64,000 nucleotides of DNA from Prosthecobacter sp. (GTDB taxonomy: Bacteria; Verrucomicrobiota; Verrucomicrobiia; Verrucomicrobiales; Verrucomicrobiaceae). Below, in pieces: positions 36,331 through 45,968 of this stretch; the stretch's first letter is position 1, and the number at the start of each line of letters is the position of its first letter. The notes below the pieces were generated by a model that worked only from the letters and a program-made list of their open reading frames with translations, searched no databases and was not told the origin of the DNA. The stretch covers positions 112,964 to 176,963 of the forward strand of contig JAIPJY010000008.1 in NCBI GenBank assembly GCA_021733925.1. Reading direction: 5' to 3'. The position numbers and the translations under genes were made by a program.

Positions 36331-37020
36331 ATGACCCTCGCTAGCATGGCAGTCACACTGCCAGCCTACCTCATGCCTGAAACGGAACGGAACGCCCTCC
36401 CCCATTCATCGCCGGCAGCCGCCGCCGATGTCGAGGAGTCTGCCGACCAGGAAAGCGTCCGCCTCATGCTCCGCGTCAAGGATGGCGATGTGAAGGCCTT
36501 CGAGCGCCTCGTGGAGCTGCATCAAAGCGCCGTCGTCGGCACCTGCGCCCGCATGTTGAACAACATCGAAGACGCGCACGACATCGCGCAGCAGGTCTTC
36601 ATCCGTGTCTGGCGCAGCGCCCCGCGCTACGAAGTCACCGCCAAGTTCACCACCTGGCTCTTCACCATCACCCGCAACCTCGTCTTCAACGAAACCCGCC
36701 GCCGCTCCCGCCGCAAGGAAGTCAGCATGGAGCAGGAGAACGAAGACGATCCGCCGAAGTTTTTCACCGATCACAGCACCCCTGGCGCCGATCACATCAC
36801 CCAGCAGACCGAGCTGGAGCAGGCCCTCGACACCGCCATCGCCGCCCTTCCAGAAAAGCAGCGCATCGCCGTCATCATGCGCCGCCACCAGGACCTCCCA
36901 TACGAGGACATCTGCGCCGTCCTGAAAATGTCACTCCCCGCCGTGAAGAGCCTCCTCTTCCGCGCCCGCACCGAATTGCGAAAGCACCTCGCCGCGTATC
37001 TGGGAGAGGACGTGGAGTGA
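36331..37020 (+). CDS. ECF-subfamily RNA polymerase sigma factor
   Basis: About 229 aa. Region 2 is KAFERLVELHQSAVVGTCAR, DAHDIAQQVFIRVWRSAPRY and KFTTWLFTITRNLVFNETRR. Region 4 is ALPEKQRIAVIMRRHQDLPY, then EDICAVLKMSLPAVKSLLFR. It is of the sigma-E/RpoE-like type. Start choice is uncertain among ATG 36331, 36346 and 36373 because no ribosome-binding site is evident. It is 157 bp upstream of the cytochrome gene, with no anti-sigma gene next to it, and is distinct from the kinase-linked sigma factor at 31735. Confidence 0.9.
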   Translation: MTLASMAVTLPAYLMPETERNALPHSSPAAAADVEESADQESVRLMLRVKDGDVKAFERLVELHQSAVVGTCARMLNNIEDAHDIAQQVFIRVWRSAPRYEVTAKFTTWLFTITRNLVFNETRRRSRRKEVSMEQENEDDPPKFFTDHSTPGADHITQQTELEQALDTAIAALPEKQRIAVIMRRHQDLPYEDICAVLKMSLPAVKSLLFRARTELRKHLAAYLGEDVE

Positions 37021-37177
37021 GCCAGCCTCCCCACCTCAAAAATCAACAATCGTTGTTCATCAATCGTCAATCGCTCACACCCAGAGCGCTCCACAGCCAG
37101 CCGACTGACGATCACCGCGCCATCCATTTTTGATACTTGAAGTTTCATGCCCCCTCAGGCGTACTCTCCACCTTCGC

Positions 37178-40100
37178 ATGAAATCTTTCCTGCTCGCATT
37201 CCTCGCCCCAGCGCTGCTCCTCGCCGCGCCGAAGCCGCTCTTCAACTCCAAGCTCATCACCAGCGCCACGCCGAACCAAAGCGTGGATATCGACGTTTCA
37301 CTCGACGGAGCGAAGGAGCTCTACCTCGTCGTCGCCGATGGCGGCAACGGCTTCACCGCCGACTGGGCGGACTGGGCTGAGCCACGCCTCATCCTGGCCG
37401 ATGGCAGCGAGAAAAATCTCACCGAGATCGAATGGAAATCCGCACAGTCTGGCTGGGGCAACGTGCGCGTGAATACCAGTGCCGGCGGCACCGAACTGCG
37501 CAGCGCAGGCAAGGCCATCGAGTACGGCATCGGCACCCACGCCAACAGCATCATCGCCTTCAACCTCCCCGCCGGCACCAAGCGCTTCAAAGCCCGTGGT
37601 GCCCTCGATGAAGGCGGCACCAGGCAGGGCAGCACCAGCGTCGAGTTCCGCGTCTACACCGAAAACCCCGGCCCCATCACCGCCAGCGACAGCAGCTCCC
37701 ACGATCCGGCGGATGCCGTCTCTTCACTCACCGTGCATCCCGAACTCCAGGTGCAGCTCTTTGCCAGCGAGCCGATGATGGCCAGCCCTTCCAGCATCAA
37801 CATCGACCATCGTGGCCGCGTCTGGGTCTGCGAAGTCGTCAACTACCGCAAGCACCTCGGCGATCGCACCGAAGGCGATCGCATCCTCATCCTCGAAGAC
37901 ACCGACGGCGACGCCAAGGCCGACAAATCCACCGTCTTCCATCAAGGCCATGATGTGAACAGCGCCCATGGCATCTGCGTGCTCGGCAACAAAGCCCTCA
38001 TCTCCTGCGGCGACGATGTCTTCTGGCTCATCGACGACAACGGCGATGACAAGGCCGACCGCAAGGAGATCATGTTCACCAACATCGGCGGCGCGCAGCA
38101 CGACCACGGCATCCACGCCTTCCACTTCGGCCCCGATGGCCGACTCTATTTCAATTTCGGCAACGCTGGCAAACAACTCTGCGACAAAAACGGCAATCTC
38201 ATCACCGACATCCACGGCGTGCAATGCTCCAACCAGAACAACCGCCCCTATCAGCAAGGCATGGTCTTCCGCTGCGAGCTGGATGGCAGCAACGTCGAGA
38301 TGCTCGCCTGGAACTTCCGCAATAACTGGGAAGTCGCCGTGGACAGCTACGGCACCCTGTGGCAGTCCGACAACGACGACGACGGCAACAAAGGCGTGCG
38401 CATCAACTACGTCATGGAGTTCGGCAACTACGGCTACACCGACGAAATGACCGGCGCTGGCTGGCAGACCCCACGCCTCGGCTGGGAAAGCGAAATCCCC
38501 CTGCGCCACTGGCATCAAAACGACCCCGGCGTCATCCCCAACATGCTGCAAACCGGTGCCGGCAGCCCCACCGGCATGCAGGTCTATGAAGGCGACCTCC
38601 TCCCCAGCATCTTCCACGGCCAGCCCCTCCATTGCGACGCCGGCCCCAACGTCGTCCGCGCCTACATCACCCAGCCCGACGGCGCCGGCTACAAAGCCGA
38701 GATCGTCAACATCCTCGAAGGCGCCAAAGACAAATGGTTCCGCCCCAGCGATCTGGCTGTTGCACCTGATGGTTCTTTGATTGTGTCAGACTGGTACGAC
38801 CCCGGCGTCGGTGGGCATGGGATGGGAGATGTGACGCGCGGGAGGTTGTTTCGGGTGACCACTTCAGCGAGTTCCAAGTATAAGGTTTCAAGTTTCAAGT
38901 TGGACACTGCAGAAGGTGCTGTTGCTGCGTTGAAGTCACCGAATGAGGAGCAGCGGTATCTGGCGTGGCAGGCACTGAAAGGATTTGGAGCCAAGGCTGA
39001 GTCCGAACTTTCCAAGCTGTTTGGCGATTCGAAAGAAGACCCAAAGCATCGCGCGCGGGCTTTGTGGATGCTCGCCGCGCTAAGTGTCGACGAAAGCACC
39101 GGAGGACCGGCGCACTCCAAAACGCTGCCGCAAAGCTCGCACCCCCCCGAAAACGCGAAGCGTCCTGGAGTGCTCCAGCCCTCTGGAGCTTTCGAACGTC
39201 TCCTGGCTTCCGCCCTCGCCGACACCGACCCGAACCTCCGCATCACCGCCATCCGCGTGGCCCGCCAGCTCTGGCAGCAAACTCAGCCCGAGAAACTTCT
39301 GCAAGTGCTGGCCAAAGTTTCACCATCCATCCAGACACCGGCCATCAATCGTGAACTGGCCATCGCCATTCGTTTCGATGGTTCAGACCAGGCAAACACC
39401 CTCTGGAATGATCTGACCCGCACCACGGATGATGACCGTTGGAGCTTGGAAGCATGGGGCATCGCTCAAGATCTTCATCCAGCCACACGCTGGGCGACGC
39501 TTCAAAAAGCTGCTGATGTGAAAGTATCCGATTTGGAAATCTGGCGCGGTGCGCTTCACAATCCCGACTTGGCATTGTCCGCAGGATTCATGGATGGAAA
39601 GCCTGAACTCAAAGTGAGCGGGCTGCGAGCACTGCAACTCCTCTCCTACAAATACCCTGCCGAAGTCGCCAAAGCCGCGCTCAAAGTCTTTCAAGAGGCC
39701 AGTCCCGACAGCGCCCTCGCCGCCACAGTCCTTCTCTCACGCGACCAGATCAATCAAGACCCGAATGGCAAAGCACGCCTCGAATCCCTCCTCAAACCCG
39801 TCATCGGCAAACCCGAGTTCATCTCCCTCGTCGAACGCCTGAACCTCACCGGCTTCGAAAAGGAACTGCTCGACTACATCGTCGCCAATCCCAACGCACC
39901 CGAGTCCGTCAATGCCGCACGCCTCATCGCCGCGAATCGCGATGGCGCCCTGCGTTTCCTCAAAGACGCCGATGCCGCCTCCGCCAAAGTCCTCATCGCC
40001 GCACTCGGCCGCGTGAGCGATCGCGCCTCCGTAGCCGTCTTGAACCAAGCCTTCTGGCCGGAAAAACGCGAAGACGTGCGCCACGTCATCATCGACGCCC

Positions 40101-40717
40101 TCGCGCTCAGCGGTGAAGGCGGACGCGCCATTCTCAAATGGCAGAGCGAAGACAAACTGCCCGCCGAATTCAAAGACCAGTCCTCTCTCGCCCTCAGCCG
40201 CAGCACCGATGTCGGAGTGCGAAACGAGGCCGCCCAGACACTCCCCCTGCCCGCCGCGCAAGGTTTGGAAAACTTCCCCAAGCTGCCCGAACTCTTGAAG
40301 CTCAAAGGCGACGCCGCCAAAGGCCAGCAGATGTTCATGCAGGCCGGTTGCATTGCCTGCCACCGCGTCAAAGGCCAGTTCATCGACTTCGGCCCCGACC
40401 TCTCACAAATCGGTGCCAAGCTCTCCGCCGAAGGTCTCTTCACCGCCATCCTCTATCCGAGCGCCGCCATCGAGCACAGCTTCGTCGGCCAGCAGATCAC
40501 GACCAAGGAAGGACAGACCCTCACCGGCTACCCCATCAGCGAAACCGATGCCGAACTCACCCTGCGCATCGCCGGCGGTGCCTCCACACCGGTCAAGAAA
40601 TCCAGCATCGTCAAAAAAGAGGAAATGAAACTCTCCCTCATGCCCCCCGGCCTCGCCGGAGCCATCGGGCCACAGGGGCTTGCTGACCTCGTGTCCTGGC
40701 TGAAGACGCTGAAGTAG
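37178..40717 (+). CDS. PVC-type NPCBM / membrane-bound dehydrogenase / cytochrome c protein
   Basis: 1,179 aa. The start is ATG 37178, which opens a signal peptide (MKSFLLAFLAPALLLAAP). Residues of about 20-165 are an NPCBM carbohydrate-binding-like domain (AIEYGIGTHANSIIAFNLPA). About 180-570 is the PVC dehydrogenase propeller (NIDHRGRVWVCEVVNYRKHL, ILILEDTDGDAKADKSTVF, IHAFHFGPDGRLYFNFGN). About 580-1030 is a HEAT-like helical stretch. The C-terminus holds one heme c site (GCIACHRVKG) with distal QIGAKLSAEGLF. Such proteins are typical of Planctomycetes/Verrucomicrobia and are inferred to oxidise sugars in the periplasm. A palindromic repeat lies in frame at 39112-39173, and codon use changes sharply near 38755. 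Confidence 0.93.
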   Translation: MKSFLLAFLAPALLLAAPKPLFNSKLITSATPNQSVDIDVSLDGAKELYLVVADGGNGFTADWADWAEPRLILADGSEKNLTEIEWKSAQSGWGNVRVNTSAGGTELRSAGKAIEYGIGTHANSIIAFNLPAGTKRFKARGALDEGGTRQGSTSVEFRVYTENPGPITASDSSSHDPADAVSSLTVHPELQVQLFASEPMMASPSSINIDHRGRVWVCEVVNYRKHLGDRTEGDRILILEDTDGDAKADKSTVFHQGHDVNSAHGICVLGNKALISCGDDVFWLIDDNGDDKADRKEIMFTNIGGAQHDHGIHAFHFGPDGRLYFNFGNAGKQLCDKNGNLITDIHGVQCSNQNNRPYQQGMVFRCELDGSNVEMLAWNFRNNWEVAVDSYGTLWQSDNDDDGNKGVRINYVMEFGNYGYTDEMTGAGWQTPRLGWESEIPLRHWHQNDPGVIPNMLQTGAGSPTGMQVYEGDLLPSIFHGQPLHCDAGPNVVRAYITQPDGAGYKAEIVNILEGAKDKWFRPSDLAVAPDGSLIVSDWYDPGVGGHGMGDVTRGRLFRVTTSASSKYKVSSFKLDTAEGAVAALKSPNEEQRYLAWQALKGFGAKAESELSKLFGDSKEDPKHRARALWMLAALSVDESTGGPAHSKTLPQSSHPPENAKRPGVLQPSGAFERLLASALADTDPNLRITAIRVARQLWQQTQPEKLLQVLAKVSPSIQTPAINRELAIAIRFDGSDQANTLWNDLTRTTDDDRWSLEAWGIAQDLHPATRWATLQKAADVKVSDLEIWRGALHNPDLALSAGFMDGKPELKVSGLRALQLLSYKYPAEVAKAALKVFQEASPDSALAATVLLSRDQINQDPNGKARLESLLKPVIGKPEFISLVERLNLTGFEKELLDYIVANPNAPESVNAARLIAANRDGALRFLKDADAASAKVLIAALGRVSDRASVAVLNQAFWPEKREDVRHVIIDALALSGEGGRAILKWQSEDKLPAEFKDQSSLALSRSTDVGVRNEAAQTLPLPAAQGLENFPKLPELLKLKGDAAKGQQMFMQAGCIACHRVKGQFIDFGPDLSQIGAKLSAEGLFTAILYPSAAIEHSFVGQQITTKEGQTLTGYPISETDAELTLRIAGGASTPVKKSSIVKKEEMKLSLMPPGLAGAIGPQGLADLVSWLKTLK
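39112..39173 (+). repeat. Palindromic dispersed repeat inside a coding sequence
   Basis: GCACTCCAAAACGCT (39112-39126) and AGCGTCCTGGAGTGC (39159-39173) are inverted arms matching at 13 of 15 positions. The right arm matches the motif at 22781 and 63812. The element is read through in frame and encodes a low-complexity linker (HSKTLPQSSHPPENAKRPGV) in the 1,179-aa cytochrome, just before ERLLASALADTDPNL. Confidence 0.65.
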
Positions 40718-40778
40718 GACAGGCGCTGGACAGCAGATGCATCCTTGCACGGCGCAACTTCGCTAATATCCCTCCCTC

Positions 40779-40991
40779 ATGTCGATCACCCTCACAACTC
40801 CTGCTGAAGCACTGCTGCGTGAACAAATTGCTCAAGGCAGCTTCGCAAACATCGATTCAGCCGACGAAGCAGCGGTGCAAACAACCTTTGGACATCGTGC
40901 CTCCAAAGCACTTGAATTCCTGCTCAACGAAGCGCTCGATCACCTAGGTCGCCGTGTGCCTCTGGCAGAGTTGCGAGCTCGTCACGCATAA
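40779..40991 (+). CDS. Orphan ParD-like antitoxin-type small protein
   Basis: 70 aa. MSITLTTPAEALLREQIAQG and FANIDSADEAAVQTTF resemble the N-terminal ribbon-helix-helix of ParD/CC2985-type antitoxins (MSI-x-L-T-x-x-x-E then G-x-F-x-S-x-x-E). No toxin gene follows: the next gene, on the same strand, is a secreted esterase starting 100 bp on. It may be a remnant of a toxin-antitoxin module or a solitary regulator. Confidence 0.6.
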   Translation: MSITLTTPAEALLREQIAQGSFANIDSADEAAVQTTFGHRASKALEFLLNEALDHLGRRVPLAELRARHA

Positions 40992-41091
40992 TCGTTGCAG
41001 CCACCCCGCCGTTTGCCTCAAATGGGCAGGAGGATCTCGGTGCCAACAGTCTCCGAAACAACCACCCCTTCCCCATCGTTTCAGCCCCATC

Positions 41092-42012
41092 ATGCGCCTG
41101 CTCCTTCCCTTCCTCCTCGCCATCGCTCTGCCGCTGCACGCTCAGAAGGCCGGCAAGACCAAGCCCTTGATCAAGCTGACCGATGTCGAAGTCGCGACGA
41201 AAGACATCGTCTTTAAAAACACGCCCCAAGGGGAACTGAAACTCCACGTCTTCTCGCCCAAAGGCGAAGTGCAGGCCGCAGTGCTCCGCCCCTGCGCGGT
41301 GTTTTTCTTTGGCGGCGGCTGGAAGAGCGGCTCCTACCTCCAGTTCGTCCCGCAGGCCGAATACCTCGCCAGCCGTGGCATCGTCGCCATCAGCGCGGAT
41401 TACCGCATCCTCAACGTCCACAAAACGGCACCCGACAAATCGGTGGAAGATGCCAAGAGCGCCATCCGCTGGGTGCGCGGTCATGCCACGGAGCTCGGCA
41501 TTGATCCCACCAAAATCATCGCAGGCGGTGGCTCCGCTGGCGGCCACCTCGCGGCCTGCACCGCTCTGGCTTCAGCCTACGACGCCGAGTCCGACGACAA
41601 AACGATCTCCGCCAAGCCAAACGCCATGGTGCTGTTCAATCCCGCCATGAACATCGCCACCCTCTTCAAACAACGCGACGCCGGCGAAGGCCCCATGACG
41701 CTGGAGATGGCGGAGGCCATCACCCCCAACAGCTTTGTCAGCAAAGACACCCCGCCCGCCATTCTCTTCTTTGGCACCGCCGACAAACTCAAAGCCGGTG
41801 GCGACGAGTATGTGAAGAAAGCAGCCGATCTCGGCGTGCGCGCCGAGATGTGGTCTGCGGCAGACATGCCCCACGGCTTCTTCAACAAGTCGCCATGGAT
41901 TCAAGTCACCGCCAGGAAGATGGACGAGTTCCTCACCTCCCTCGGCTACCTCGGCGGCAAACCTTCGATCAAACTGCCAGAAAACGCCCCCGCACTGAAG
42001 CACGAGAACTGA
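41092..42012 (+). CDS. Secreted alpha/beta hydrolase (BD-FAE/esterase-lipase type)
   Basis: 306 aa from ATG 41092, which begins a signal peptide (MRLLLPFLLAIALPLHA). The oxyanion region is CAVFFFGGGWKSGSY, the nucleophile elbow AGGGSAGGHLAA, and the catalytic His lies in ADMPHGFFNKS. The likely Asp is in FFGTADKLKAGG. It is typical of carboxylesterases acting on acylated carbohydrates or feruloyl/acetyl groups; the substrate cannot be deduced. It stands between the antitoxin-like gene and the aminotransferase gene. Confidence 0.88.
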   Translation: MRLLLPFLLAIALPLHAQKAGKTKPLIKLTDVEVATKDIVFKNTPQGELKLHVFSPKGEVQAAVLRPCAVFFFGGGWKSGSYLQFVPQAEYLASRGIVAISADYRILNVHKTAPDKSVEDAKSAIRWVRGHATELGIDPTKIIAGGGSAGGHLAACTALASAYDAESDDKTISAKPNAMVLFNPAMNIATLFKQRDAGEGPMTLEMAEAITPNSFVSKDTPPAILFFGTADKLKAGGDEYVKKAADLGVRAEMWSAADMPHGFFNKSPWIQVTARKMDEFLTSLGYLGGKPSIKLPENAPALKHEN

Positions 42013-42049
42013 GCGTGAAAAGTCGCGCAAGCTGCGTTTCTTCCACCGC

Positions 42050-43186
42050 ATGCTCACCGAATCCTCCCGCGCCGCCGATTTCCCCAGCCTCAAAGGCATT
42101 CATTATCTCAACACCGCCGCCGAAAGCATCCCGCCTCTCTGCGTGAATGAGGCCGTGGCGGAATACATGCAGCACAAGTCGCTCGGCATGCGTGGCCGCG
42201 ATTTCCATTTCCCGCGTGTCGAAGCCTGCCGCGAGATCACCGCCCGCCACCTCGGCCTCAGCACCGATGAAGTCTCCTTCTGCTCCTGCAGCTCCGAAGC
42301 CTACAACCTCCTCGCCAACGCGCTCCAACTCACGCCCCAGGATGAAGTCGTCGTCACCGATCTCGATTTCCCCGCCGGAGCCACCCCCTGGCTCACCGCA
42401 CCTGAGTCTTCACGCCCCGTCACGCGGCTGTGGAAGAATTGCGACGGCGCATTGAACCTCGTCGATCTCGCCGCGCTGCTCAACGAGCGCACCGCACTCG
42501 TGCAAATCAGCCTCGTGAGCTTCTACAACGGCCACCGCATTCCCTTTGCCCCTCTGCGCGACATGATCCGCAAGCTCGCCCCGCAGGCGGTCATCGCCGT
42601 TGATGTCACGCAGGCGCTGGGCCGCGTCGCGCTCGACTGCCAGGATGCGGACATCATGATCTCCAGCACGCACAAATGGACGCTCGGCATCCACGGCGGT
42701 GGCGTCATCGGCATTCCGAAAAAATCCGCCGCACGGCTCACCACCAGTGCCGGTGGCTGGTACCACATCGCCAATGCGTTCGACGCCGACCGCTTTGAAA
42801 CCGCCCGCATCAAGCCCGGCGCGCTTAGCTTCTCCGTCGGCATGCCCAGCTTCGCCGCGCTGTATGCCTTGAATGCCTCGCTGCGTTATCTCGAAACCGT
42901 GGGCATGGACAAGATCATCGCGCATGCCGATCCCCTCGTCGCCCGCGTTCACGCCGGATTGCAGGAGCTCGGCATCACCACCCTCAGCGCAGCTCAGCCC
43001 GACTGCTCCAGTGGCATCGTCGCCTTCAAGCACGAAAACACCGCCGCCATCAACGACGCCCTGCTCGCGCAAAACATCCACGTCATGCACCAGGTCGGCC
43101 GCATCCGCATCGCCGTGCATGGCTACACCACCGCCGAGGACATTGAGAAGCTGCTGGCCACGCTGCGCTCTGCCATCGGAGGTTAG
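42050..43186 (+). CDS. Class V aminotransferase (cysteine desulfurase/IPN-epimerase-like)
   Basis: 378 aa, PLP-dependent fold type I. The N-terminus FPSLKGIHYLNTAAESIPP is typical. PLP contacts include the Asp in VIAVDVTQALGRV and the Schiff-base Lys in MISSTHKWTLGIHGGGVIGI. The C-terminal domain (HQVGRIRIAVHGYTTAEDIE) is complete. Sequence does not separate cysteine desulfurase, selenocysteine lyase and epimerase-like activities; no active-site Cys loop typical of NifS/IscS was recognised. A short terminator-like hairpin follows at 43210. Confidence 0.88.
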   Translation: MLTESSRAADFPSLKGIHYLNTAAESIPPLCVNEAVAEYMQHKSLGMRGRDFHFPRVEACREITARHLGLSTDEVSFCSCSSEAYNLLANALQLTPQDEVVVTDLDFPAGATPWLTAPESSRPVTRLWKNCDGALNLVDLAALLNERTALVQISLVSFYNGHRIPFAPLRDMIRKLAPQAVIAVDVTQALGRVALDCQDADIMISSTHKWTLGIHGGGVIGIPKKSAARLTTSAGGWYHIANAFDADRFETARIKPGALSFSVGMPSFAALYALNASLRYLETVGMDKIIAHADPLVARVHAGLQELGITTLSAAQPDCSSGIVAFKHENTAAINDALLAQNIHVMHQVGRIRIAVHGYTTAEDIEKLLATLRSAIGG

Positions 43187-43209
43187 GCCTCCGGCCTGAC
43201 AACGGATCG

Positions 43210-43227
43210 AGGCGTCCCGCCTTTTTT
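43210..43227 (+). terminator. Probable intrinsic terminator after the class V aminotransferase
   Basis: Stem AGGCG / CGCCT (5 bp) with loop TCC, directly followed by TTTTT. The stem is short but GC-rich and correctly followed by T residues. Confidence 0.5.
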
Positions 43228-43274
43228 CCGTACACCCCTTGCCCTGACAGTCAGCAAGCCTATCCTCCCTGACC

Positions 43275-45866
43275 TTGGACTGGGAATCGCCAAAACTCCT
43301 TCTGCTCATCCTGCCCGCAGTCTCTCTGCTGCTGTGGATCGAGTCGCGTTCATCGCATCCCATGACCGGACTGCGCAAACGCCTGCTGCTGGTCACCCGC
43401 GCCATCGGTGTCATGCTTGCCATCGCCGCACTCGCCGGACCAGCCCGTGTGACGCAGACAGGCCGCAAGGCCCTCGGCATCATCGTCGATTCCAGCCAGA
43501 GCATGGGAGAGGAGGGCTTGAACAAATCACTCGCCGAAGCCGCCCGCGTGCGCTCGTCTCTCGGCAGCGGGATTGATACGTTTGTCGTTCAGCTCGGCTC
43601 ACAGCCCGAACTCCTGCCCGAAGGCAGCACACCCGCCATGCAGGCAGCCTGGCAGAAAAAACACGGAGGCGACAGCCACTACGCCGCCGCCGTCGAATAC
43701 GCCGAGGCTTTGTTCCCCCCCGGTGCCAGCCGCAACATCCTCTTGATAGGCGACGGCCACGAAACACGCGGCAGCCTGCTCGATGCAGCACGCGAAGCCG
43801 CCGTGTCCGGCATCAAACTGCACGCGCTGCCCGTTGCGGGCCCTCGCCGTCCGGACGCACGCCTGCTGTCACTCACGCCCAATCGCACCCGCTTGTTTGA
43901 AGGTGCCAGCCTGAGTTTGAAGGCAACCTTCGAAAGCACCATCGAAGGCACCGGCTTCTTGAAGCTCTACGAAAATGGCATCGAGGTTGAAAAGTACGCT
44001 GTCACGCTCAAGCCCGGCTCCACACAGGAAGTCGTCTTCAATCGCACCCCCTCCACGCGCAACACCTTCCAATACCGCGCGGTGCTCGAAGGCATCCAGG
44101 GCGACACCCTTCCCGGCAATGACAGCGCCCTCGCCATTGTCGATGTGAACGGACGCCTTCGGCTGCTCTACATCGAGTCCGACGCCGCCGAAGGCCGCTA
44201 CCTCATGCAGGCGATGGAAAAAGAGGGCATCGAGCTCGACATGCGCCAGCCCGGCAATCTCGCCATCACCTTTGAGCAGCTCGGCGGCTACGATGGCGTG
44301 ATCCTCTCCGATGTTCCCGCGCATCAGCTCGGCGAGCCCCTCATGAATGCGCTGCGCGATTACGTCGACAAACTCGGCGGCGGCCTCATCATGCTCGGCG
44401 GCCCCGGTTCCTTCGGTGTTGGTGGCTACTATCGCACCCCCATTGAAGAAGTGCTGCCCGTGCGGCTCAAAGCACCAGACGAAGAAGAAAAACAAAGCGC
44501 CGCCGTCGCCATCGTGCTGGACCGCTCCGGCTCCATGGCCGGTGAAAAGCTGGAAATGGCCAAGAGCGCCGCCATCGCCACGGCTGAAGTCCTCGGTCAC
44601 AACGATTCCCTCGGCGTGTGGGCTTTTGACTCGGAAGCCCACATCGTTGCGCCGATGACTCGCCTGACTTCCACCAATGCGGTGTCAGGTCAGATCGCCG
44701 CCATCGCCTCGGGTGGTGGCACCAATTTGCTGCCGGCTTTCCAGCTCGGGCGCGATGCCCTGCTGCGCACCAAGGCCCGCGTGAAACACATGATCATCCT
44801 CACCGATGGCCAGACCGCAGGCTCCGGCTACGAGCAGCTCGCCACGCAGTGCCGCAACGAAGGCCTGACGATTTCCACCGTCGCCATCGGTGAAGGCTCG
44901 CACGTGGCGCTGCTCCAGGCCATCGCCTCCAGCGGCGGCGGCCAGTCCTACTCGACGATGGATGCCACCAGCATCACCCGCATCTTCACGCAGGACACCC
45001 TCATGCACACCGGACGCATGATCCGCGAGGAACCCTTCACGCCTGAGCTGAAGGAAAAAGACCCCATCCTCGCCGGCTTTGAAAAGTGGGACTCACCCGA
45101 GCTGCTCGGCTACGTGAAAACCACGCGCCGCACCTCCGCCCAGGTGCCTCTCGTCACCGAAACGGGCGATCCCCTGCTCGCACACTGGCGCTTCGGTCTC
45201 GGCAAGGCCACCGCCTTCACTTCAGACGCGAAAAGCCGCTGGGCTTCGCTGTGGATTGCACGCTGGCCCGACTATGGCCGCTTCTGGTCTCAGATCCTGC
45301 GCGAAACCGCCCGCGCTCCGCAGGGCAGGCTCATGGATCTCTCCGCGCGCATGCAGGGAGATGACGCCCGCATCAGCGTCGATCTCCTCGCAGACGCCGG
45401 CACACGCGCCAACAATGCCACTGTCTCCGCCGAAGTGTTTCACGTCGCGGCAGATGCGCTGGGAGCACCGATGAAAGCCGTGCAAAAACTCACCCTGCGA
45501 CAGGATGCCCCCGGCACCTATGTGGCGGACTTCAAACCCACGCAGGCCGGCGTGTATCTCATCCGTGCCCAGTTCGGTGCCGAGATGGTCACCACCGGCC
45601 TCATTCACAATCCCTCCACCGAAGCCAGCCTCGGCACCGTGAACGAAGAACTGCTGAAGGAAGCCGCGCGCATCACCGGCGGAGATTACCTCACCGATGC
45701 CAAACGCCTGCCCAATCTCGAAACCACCAAGGCCGTCCAATACGAAGAACTCTGGCCCTCCCTCCTCCTCGCCCTGCTGCTCATCTTCCTCATCGACACC
45801 GCCATCCGCCGCTGGGAGCACGTCGTGGGCCTCTGGCAGCTGGTGCCGCAGCGCAAGGCGGCTTAA
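43275..45866 (+). CDS. Membrane protein with VWA and GATase1-like domains
   Basis: 863 aa from TTG 43275; no earlier or nearby ATG gives the full first helix. Two N-terminal helices (LLLLILPAVSLLLWI and VMLAIAALAGPA) precede a first VWA-like segment with GIIVDSSQSMGEE. A class-I glutamine amidotransferase-like segment (GGGLIMLGGPGSFGVGGYYR) and a second VWA domain with MIDAS motif VLDRSGSMAGEK and TDGQ follow. A beta-sandwich-like region leads to a C-terminal helix (LLLALLLIFLIDTAI). This architecture is frequent in Planctomycetes/Verrucomicrobia and relates to BatA-type proteins, but its role is unknown. A 19-bp hairpin follows at 45876. Confidence 0.87.
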   Translation: MDWESPKLLLLILPAVSLLLWIESRSSHPMTGLRKRLLLVTRAIGVMLAIAALAGPARVTQTGRKALGIIVDSSQSMGEEGLNKSLAEAARVRSSLGSGIDTFVVQLGSQPELLPEGSTPAMQAAWQKKHGGDSHYAAAVEYAEALFPPGASRNILLIGDGHETRGSLLDAAREAAVSGIKLHALPVAGPRRPDARLLSLTPNRTRLFEGASLSLKATFESTIEGTGFLKLYENGIEVEKYAVTLKPGSTQEVVFNRTPSTRNTFQYRAVLEGIQGDTLPGNDSALAIVDVNGRLRLLYIESDAAEGRYLMQAMEKEGIELDMRQPGNLAITFEQLGGYDGVILSDVPAHQLGEPLMNALRDYVDKLGGGLIMLGGPGSFGVGGYYRTPIEEVLPVRLKAPDEEEKQSAAVAIVLDRSGSMAGEKLEMAKSAAIATAEVLGHNDSLGVWAFDSEAHIVAPMTRLTSTNAVSGQIAAIASGGGTNLLPAFQLGRDALLRTKARVKHMIILTDGQTAGSGYEQLATQCRNEGLTISTVAIGEGSHVALLQAIASSGGGQSYSTMDATSITRIFTQDTLMHTGRMIREEPFTPELKEKDPILAGFEKWDSPELLGYVKTTRRTSAQVPLVTETGDPLLAHWRFGLGKATAFTSDAKSRWASLWIARWPDYGRFWSQILRETARAPQGRLMDLSARMQGDDARISVDLLADAGTRANNATVSAEVFHVAADALGAPMKAVQKLTLRQDAPGTYVADFKPTQAGVYLIRAQFGAEMVTTGLIHNPSTEASLGTVNEELLKEAARITGGDYLTDAKRLPNLETTKAVQYEELWPSLLLALLLIFLIDTAIRRWEHVVGLWQLVPQRKAA

Positions 45867-45875
45867 TACAGTAGC

Positions 45876-45894
45876 CATCTCGCTCCGCGAGATG
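45876..45894 (+). repeat. Hairpin CATCTCG-CTCCG-CGAGATG after the VWA gene
   Basis: Perfect 7-bp arms with a 5-base loop, 10 bp after the stop codon and with no T run. It may be a dispersed palindrome or a Rho-type/processing signal rather than an intrinsic terminator. Confidence 0.45.
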
Positions 45895-45968
45895 AGCACA
45901 GCGCAACCCCATCCGCACAGCGCTTCCAGAATTCTCCACGCCCCAAGGAGCGAAGAGCACACACCTCC

